From positions 1-11,755 of the forward strand of contig JACMMN010000362.1 of the NCBI GenBank assembly GCA_014379075.1: 11,755 nt of DNA, in the 5' to 3' direction. Position 1 is the stretch's first letter, and every line of letters starts with the position of its first letter. Source of the stretch: Pyrinomonadaceae bacterium. GTDB taxonomy: Bacteria > Acidobacteriota > Blastocatellia > Pyrinomonadales > Pyrinomonadaceae. The position numbers were made by a program, and so were the translations under genes. Below, piece by piece: positions 7,643 through 11,755 of the stretch. A model generated the notes under the pieces. It saw only the letters and a list, made by a program, of their open reading frames with translations, was not told the origin of the DNA and did no database searches.

Positions 7643-7708
7643 GTTCTGAGTTCACCCTTTAGCTCGCTTCTTCGTAAAGAAAGACGCGCTAAAAGGTGAA
7701 CTCAGAAC
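7643..7708. repeat. 66-nt near-perfect palindrome between aminotransferase and Gfo/Idh genes
   Basis: Arms 7643-7663 and 7688-7708 are 21 nt each and complementary except at one position, which forms a G-T wobble on one strand. On the minus strand the outer part begins GTTCTGAGTTCACC and ends GGTGAACTCAGAAC. The 24-nt centre also holds CTTTCTT-TACG-AAGAAG, six pairs with one bulge, so most of the element can fold into one long hairpin. It fills the 86-base gap, starting 4 nt after the aminotransferase stop and ending 16 nt before the next ATG. No T-run follows on the minus-strand transcript, which argues against a simple intrinsic terminator. A dispersed palindromic repeat (REP/MITE-like), an mRNA processing or stabilising hairpin, or an attenuator are all possible. 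Confidence 0.8.
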
Positions 7709-7712
7709 TATT

Positions 7713-8942
7713 TTATTTCCTTAAAGTCTCGACAGCCGCTCTCACATTCTCCGCGATATATTCAACGTGAGCGTTGGTGTACTTTTCGTTCCAGGGAAGC
7801 ACCAGAACATCATGGAGGGCTTTCGCCGTGTCCGGGTAGTTTTCCATCCGGTAATCGATCGCTTCCGACCTCGCCAGATTGAATGGAAACTGACTGTCGC
7901 CAAGCGTTTTCTTTTCCTGAAAAACCTGGCACATAAAAGCGGGTTTAACGATGTAGCGCGGAGCCGAGAATATATTCTTCACCTTCAGTAAATTTGCCAT
8001 TCCGACCGAACCGCCCTCGATCTTCGAATCGTCCACCGTCAAGCAGTATTTCCAATAAACATGCGATGCGTTTTCGGCAATTTTCGGAGTTTCGATACCG
8101 TCGATTCCCTGCAGCATTTCCGTAAGAATGTCGGCGGTGCGAATACGGTTTTGGACACATTCCTCGAGTTTTTCGAGCTGTCCGAGCGCTGCCGCGGCCT
8201 GAAGTTCGCTTACCCGATAATTCAAGGCCATGAAATAGTGGTCGGGATTTGCATCGCCGTAGCCCCAAGCCTTATTGATATAGAGAAACATATGCCGGGC
8301 AAGAGCATCATCGTTGGTCACGACCATACCGCCTTCGCCGGTGGTCATATGCTTGCCCTGCTGAAGGCTGAAACAGCCTATATCGCCTATCGTGCCTGCA
8401 TATTTACCGTTTACTTTTGCAAGGAATGTTTGCGCGGAATCTTCGATCACCGGCAGGTTTCGCTCCTTCGCAAGCGCCATGATATCGTCCATCTCGCACG
8501 GGTTGCCGAAGAGGTGCGTAACGATGATCGCTTTCGTTCGCGGGCTGAGAGCTTTTTCGATGGTTTTGGCCGTGACGTTCAAAGTCTTGGTATCGACTTC
8601 GGCAAAAACCGGCACGGCGCCTCGATACATCAGCGGTGCAAGGGCACCCATATCCGTGATCGACGTCGTTACGATCTCGTCGCCCGGATTCGGATTGATC
8701 GCGGCAACCGCAATATGGATCGCAGCCGAGCCTGAAGTACAGGCATACGCATATTTCGCTTCGAATTTCTCGGCAAATTTCTGCTCCAGCATCTTTCCGA
8801 ATTTACCCTTGGTGGTCGTCAGTGTGCCGCTCTCGAGTACTTCTTTTACATACGCGAGTTCTTCAGCTCCAAACGTCCTTCCCGAGGAGTCCTGATCCGA
8901 TGGCAGCATCATTATTCGTTCTGTTTGCGCAGTCGTAGTCAT
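7713..8942 (-). CDS. DegT/DnrJ/EryC1/StrS family PLP-dependent sugar aminotransferase
   Basis: A 409-residue aspartate-aminotransferase-fold enzyme. The PLP-binding lysine is K197 in FSLQQGKHMTTGEGGMV (191-207). D168 in VIEDSAQ would contact the pyridine nitrogen, and ACTSGSAAIH (67-76) supplies the phosphate-binding loop. LNYRVSELQAAAALGQLEKL (240-259) is also typical of the family. It should transfer an amino group, usually from glutamate or glutamine, to a keto sugar or keto-cyclitol in the cytoplasm. Context with the Gfo/Idh dehydrogenase and N-acetyltransferase suggests amination of the ketone made by the dehydrogenase. The lysine region (QQ-KH-T-GEGG) is unlike the SKNLGAYGDGG type I recall for WbpE/QdtB aminotransferases, so the exact substrate is open; some cyclitol and aminobenzoate-type enzymes in the family carry a similar stretch. 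The ATG at 8942 lies 7 bases after the upstream stop, with AAGGA about 12 nt before it. Confidence 0.9.
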   Translation of the reverse strand: MTTTAQTERIMMLPSDQDSSGRTFGAEELAYVKEVLESGTLTTTKGKFGKMLEQKFAEKFEAKYAYACTSGSAAIHIAVAAINPNPGDEIVTTSITDMGALAPLMYRGAVPVFAEVDTKTLNVTAKTIEKALSPRTKAIIVTHLFGNPCEMDDIMALAKERNLPVIEDSAQTFLAKVNGKYAGTIGDIGCFSLQQGKHMTTGEGGMVVTNDDALARHMFLYINKAWGYGDANPDHYFMALNYRVSELQAAAALGQLEKLEECVQNRIRTADILTEMLQGIDGIETPKIAENASHVYWKYCLTVDDSKIEGGSVGMANLLKVKNIFSAPRYIVKPAFMCQVFQEKKTLGDSQFPFNLARSEAIDYRMENYPDTAKALHDVLVLPWNEKYTNAHVEYIAENVRAAVETLRK

Positions 8943-8949
8943 ATATCTA

Positions 8950-10662
8950 TTATTTCCTTAAATTCTCCTTAGTAATAGTGAGTGTTCCTTCCGCTAGATA
9001 AGGTTGAATCGGTTCGATTTTCCCAAACCAGCGCATTTTTGCAAGATTTCCAAGTAAGCTGATATGTCCCGCGATCGTTTTTACGGTTTTCATTTTGGAC
9101 AGTCCGAACAGCCTGACCTCCAAAACCGCCGGAAACTCCACAATCTTTCCACCTCGCAGGTCCAGTTTGCCAAGCATTTCGGCCACGCCGAGGAATCCCG
9201 TTCGCTTAAGGTCTATCCCGTTCATGGAACTTTTACGGTACACCCGAAAACAGCTCGTGTAGGTGTCCATCTTCGACCGCAAAACGCGTCGGTACAGGAA
9301 CGACGCACCTTTGGAAAGGAAGAGCCTCCATCCTGGCACGTTCCGGACGCCGCCCATCCGGTGATAGGGCGAAGCGGTCACCATATCAACGTCGTCGTGA
9401 AGAAGCGGCACCATCTCGGCAAGCTCATGCGGGTCGTAAGTACAGTCGCAGTCCATTGAACAAACGATCTCCGTCCCCGCTGCCCGGAGCCCCGTCATGA
9501 TCCCTGCCGCCACACCCCTATTTACTTCATGCTTTACGATCCGCACATTTTCTTTAGAATCGAATAGCTCCGTCAGGATCTCAAAGGTTTCATCTTTGCT
9601 GCAATCATCTACAAAGATAAACTCTACGGTATAGCCGCAATCCGTAAGCCGTGCTTCGACGCTTCGCAGAGTGTTTGCAAGGTACGGAAGAGCTTCCTGC
9701 TCGTTGTAGCAGGGGATAACAATCGTCACCGCATGTTCGGTTTCATGCCGGGATACCGACGCTGCTGAGGGTAGTTGGAGAGCCTCGCCCTTCGGGTCGT
9801 GCAGAGCTATACGAATGTCGTCCTTTATGCCGAGAAATCCGGCCGCGTCGGTGAAATTGTAAAGGCTCAGGTTTTCCCTGATTATCCATTCCATCTTATC
9901 GAGTTTTCGATAGTGGCGAATTCGGTTGTACCGTGAAGCCGCCGATATTCGGGGTTGTTCGGGGTCAAGTTCCCAGACGTGAAAATAAAAAACAAACGGC
10001 TCCTCGAAACTTTTGTCCCAGTCGGCAACTGCATGACGCATGAGCGTGTACGGAATCTGGCGAAAATAATTACCACCCGATATCGGCAAAAGCCCAACGC
10101 CGAAATCGCGAGTCGAGTAAGGAAACTCCCATAAGGAAGTCCCGTTGGTATTGAGCTTGTGAGCAAACCGCGAGTTCTTTTCCGTTCTTTTCTTCGGCTG
10201 AAAAGAAGCGTCATAAACAAAACCTTCTTCCGCCAATACATCAAATATCCACTCATCCTGTCCAAAAGTCAGTTTCTCCGCCGAGCGGTAGCCTATTATT
10301 TTCTGCCCCGACGCATCCTCGAGTACCCGGTTCGTACGCCGGAGATCCTCCCGGAATTCATCGGCCGTTAAATTTTTTAGGCTGCGGTGATAATATCCGC
10401 GGCTCGCTATCTCATGGCCGCGAGACGCGATCTCGCGCACGAAACCCGGATTCTGTTCGGCGATCCAGCCGAGGATGAAGAAAGTTCCTTTTGTATCGAA
10501 TTCATCCAGAAGATCGAGTGTTTTGAGAGTGTTACGCTCATAGCGCGGTTCAAAATTTGACCAGTTTCGCTGCCGGATCAATTTCTCAAAGGCTCCGACT
10601 TGAAAATAGTCCTCTACAAGGACCGTCAACAAGTGGTTCTTTTTTGGGGGTGTAGAACTCAT
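8950..10662 (-). CDS. Fusion: degenerate PEP-CTERM-type polysaccharide deacetylase domain plus GT2 glycosyltransferase
   Basis: A 570-residue two-domain protein. Residues about 10-285 match the polysaccharide deacetylase subfamily found at PEP-CTERM/exosortase loci: VEDYFQVGAFEKL (16-28), HEIASRGYYH (83-92), GYRSAEK (124-130), VYDASFQP (149-156), FYFHVWELDPEQPRI (225-239). Several expected residues differ from the pattern I know: L15 for the first Asp of DVED, R88 for the first metal-binding His (usually ASHGYxH), and A128 for Pro in RAP, so activity is doubtful. Residues about 311-545 are a GT2 transferase resembling polyprenyl-phosphate sugar synthases: VTIVIPCYNEQEALP (312-326), VDDCSKDET (351-359), the DxD-like MDCD (403-406), SPYHRMGG (431-438) and SCFRVYRKS (470-478). 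No membrane segments are evident, so it should act at the cytoplasmic face. The ATG at 10662 has no strong ribosome site, 19 bases after the epimerase gene. Confidence 0.88.
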   Translation of the reverse strand: MSSTPPKKNHLLTVLVEDYFQVGAFEKLIRQRNWSNFEPRYERNTLKTLDLLDEFDTKGTFFILGWIAEQNPGFVREIASRGHEIASRGYYHRSLKNLTADEFREDLRRTNRVLEDASGQKIIGYRSAEKLTFGQDEWIFDVLAEEGFVYDASFQPKKRTEKNSRFAHKLNTNGTSLWEFPYSTRDFGVGLLPISGGNYFRQIPYTLMRHAVADWDKSFEEPFVFYFHVWELDPEQPRISAASRYNRIRHYRKLDKMEWIIRENLSLYNFTDAAGFLGIKDDIRIALHDPKGEALQLPSAASVSRHETEHAVTIVIPCYNEQEALPYLANTLRSVEARLTDCGYTVEFIFVDDCSKDETFEILTELFDSKENVRIVKHEVNRGVAAGIMTGLRAAGTEIVCSMDCDCTYDPHELAEMVPLLHDDVDMVTASPYHRMGGVRNVPGWRLFLSKGASFLYRRVLRSKMDTYTSCFRVYRKSSMNGIDLKRTGFLGVAEMLGKLDLRGGKIVEFPAVLEVRLFGLSKMKTVKTIAGHISLLGNLAKMRWFGKIEPIQPYLAEGTLTITKENLRK

Positions 10663-10681
10663 TCGTATAAGCCGGAAGATT

Positions 10682-11755
10682 CTAATTCGCGCGTTGCGCC
10701 TTTATTCCAAAATTTTCTTCAATCACGCGGACAATTCGGGCAGCGGACTTACCGTCGCCAAACGGATTACCGACCTCTTTTACGGATCGGGTCCACGCCT
10801 CGCTCAAATAATTTTCTTCGAGCATGCGTTTCAATGTGCCGGGGTCGCTCCCGACCAACCTAGCCACGCCAGTGTCTATCGCTTCCGGCCGTTCCGTGTT
10901 TTCCCGGAGTATGAGCAGCGGTTTGCCCAAACTGGGGGCCTCTTCCTGAACCCCCCCGGAATCCGAGACGATCAGCCACGCCGATTTCATCAGTACAATA
11001 AAGTCGTGATAGTTGAGCGGTTCCAGCAAATAAATACGATCTGTTCCGGCTAAAATTTCCTCGGTCGCTTTCCGCACGTTAGGATTGGGATGAACCGGAA
11101 AAAAAAGGCAAACGTCCTCGCGTTTTTCGACAAAATCGCGCAATACCTTCAAATTACCGCTCATCGCGTCGCCAAAACTCTCGCGGCGATGGGTCGTCAA
11201 TAGGATCGGCTTCTTGCCCGCTGACTGGAGAATTATCCTGGATATCTTGCGGCTTGGTTCCAACCTCCTGGAAATCGCGTGAAGCGAGTCGACAACCGGG
11301 TTTCCTGTTACAATTATCTTCCCGGCCGCGATCCCTTCAGCAAGAAGATTGCTTCGGTTGTTTTCGGTTGCGGCGAAATGGAAGGCCGCTATCTGCGACA
11401 CCAGCCGGCGGTTCATCTCCTCGGGAAAGGGGCTCATGCGGTTTCCCGACCTCAGCCCTGCTTCGACGTGCCCAACCGGGATTTTCCGGTTAAAGCCTGC
11501 CAAAGCACCCGCGAGCGTCGTAGTTGTGTCACCCTGTACCAAAATCATATCGGGCTTTTCAATTTCAAGGATCCGGTCCAGTTTCGCCAATACCCTGGAG
11601 CAAACGTCGTTCGGACCCTGGTTTTCTTTCATAATGCGAAAATCAAAATCCAGGCTCACATCCAGCATTCTCAGAAACGGCTTTAGCAGTTGCTTATGCT
11701 GACTGGAAGAGATCACGACAGTTCGAAATTTCTTCCTTTGCAGCTCGTGAACGAC
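10682..11755 (-). CDS. wecB: UDP-N-acetylglucosamine 2-epimerase (non-hydrolysing), 5' end cut off
   Basis: Open from the window edge at 11755 to a TAG at 10682, giving 357 visible residues. A GTG at 11716 could be mistaken for the start, but the preceding 13 codons read VVHELQRKKFRTV, which continue the family's first helix and second strand, so the true start and the GTRPE loop lie outside, roughly 19 residues away judged by motif spacing to E. coli WecB. In visible numbering the catalytic residues are present: QGDTTTT (D76), GHVEAGLRSG (E98), PFPEEMNRRL (E112), TTHRRESFG (H189), and the UDP-binding SDSGGVQEEAPSLGKP with RENTERPEA. It interconverts UDP-GlcNAc and UDP-ManNAc in the cytoplasm. 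The GDTTTT and PFPEEMNRR motifs favour the WecB type over WbpI-type epimerases (GDTNST, RMPEEINR). As first visible gene it supplies ManNAc or derived residues to the glycan. Confidence 0.92.
   Translation of the reverse strand, partial: VVHELQRKKFRTVVISSSQHKQLLKPFLRMLDVSLDFDFRIMKENQGPNDVCSRVLAKLDRILEIEKPDMILVQGDTTTTLAGALAGFNRKIPVGHVEAGLRSGNRMSPFPEEMNRRLVSQIAAFHFAATENNRSNLLAEGIAAGKIIVTGNPVVDSLHAISRRLEPSRKISRIILQSAGKKPILLTTHRRESFGDAMSGNLKVLRDFVEKREDVCLFFPVHPNPNVRKATEEILAGTDRIYLLEPLNYHDFIVLMKSAWLIVSDSGGVQEEAPSLGKPLLILRENTERPEAIDTGVARLVGSDPGTLKRMLEENYLSEAWTRSVKEVGNPFGDGKSAARIVRVIEENFGIKAQRAN

Noticed and set aside
7643..7708. Palindrome read as an intrinsic terminator
   Set aside because: Neither strand shows a T-run directly after the stem, and the next gene in the same direction starts 16 nt later.
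8061..8735. Plus-strand open frame of 224 codons
   Set aside because: Lies wholly antisense within the aminotransferase gene, whose PLP motifs are clear; the translation shows no recognisable domain.
11714..11716. GTG as start of the epimerase gene
   Set aside because: Upstream codons to the window edge continue the WecB family sequence, so the GTG is an internal valine and the gene is truncated by the window.
10682..11755. WbpI-type UDP-GlcNAc3NAcA 2-epimerase
   Set aside because: Motifs GDTTTT and PFPEEMNRRL fit WecB better than the GDTNST and RMPEEINR patterns I recall for WbpI; the diagnostic N-terminal loop is outside the window, so a small doubt remains.

Overview
The window is one stretch of a surface-polysaccharide (exopolysaccharide, capsule or O-antigen type) biosynthesis locus. 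All ten recognisable genes lie on the minus strand, so transcription runs from high to low coordinates. The two outermost genes are cut by the window edges. No gap between genes exceeds about 110 bases. I see no rRNA, tRNA, CRISPR array, transposase or integrase. The sequence has moderate GC, and the glycan genes are of kinds spread across many Gram-negative and environmental bacteria. I cannot assign a taxon from the window; an environmental diderm (for example an Acidobacteriota-like organism) is only a guess.

Layout in transcription order: (1) a non-hydrolysing UDP-GlcNAc 2-epimerase of WecB type, missing its first residues (10682-11755); (2) a fusion of an N-terminal polysaccharide-deacetylase-like domain of the PEP-CTERM/XrtA-associated kind with a C-terminal GT2 glycosyltransferase (8950-10662); (3) a DegT/DnrJ/EryC1/StrS PLP aminotransferase (7713-8942); a 66-nt near-palindrome (7643-7708); (4) a Gfo/Idh/MocA NAD(P)-dependent oxidoreductase (6622-7626); (5) a left-handed beta-helix acyltransferase with a C-terminal Cys-rich tail (5927-6550); (6) an FAD-dependent oxidoreductase (4493-5902); (7) a polysaccharide deacetylase with all catalytic motifs intact (3503-4483); (8) a SAM methyltransferase with an N-terminal zinc-binding module (2503-3441); (9) a second, divergent FAD-dependent oxidoreductase (1123-2487); (10) the N-terminal 338 residues of a multi-membrane-spanning GT-C glycosyltransferase (1-1016).

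How they may work together (inference): the epimerase supplies UDP-ManNAc. The oxidoreductase, aminotransferase and acetyltransferase are the classic trio for oxidising a sugar-nucleotide hydroxyl to a ketone, aminating it and N-acylating it, giving an acetamido sugar. The GT2 domain resembles polyprenyl-phosphate sugar synthases and could load a lipid carrier. The GT-C protein is of the class that uses such lipid-linked donors outside the cytoplasm. The deacetylase, methyltransferase and two flavoproteins would tailor the glycan or a precursor. Some close spacings (7 to 20 bases) and a start signal embedded in the preceding stop codon point to an operon. No promoter was recognisable; it probably lies beyond the right edge.

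The most notable points are the fusion protein, whose deacetylase domain has lost several catalytic or metal-binding residues while a separate intact deacetylase sits in the same operon; the palindrome between genes 3 and 4; and the pair of unlike flavoproteins in one glycan cluster.
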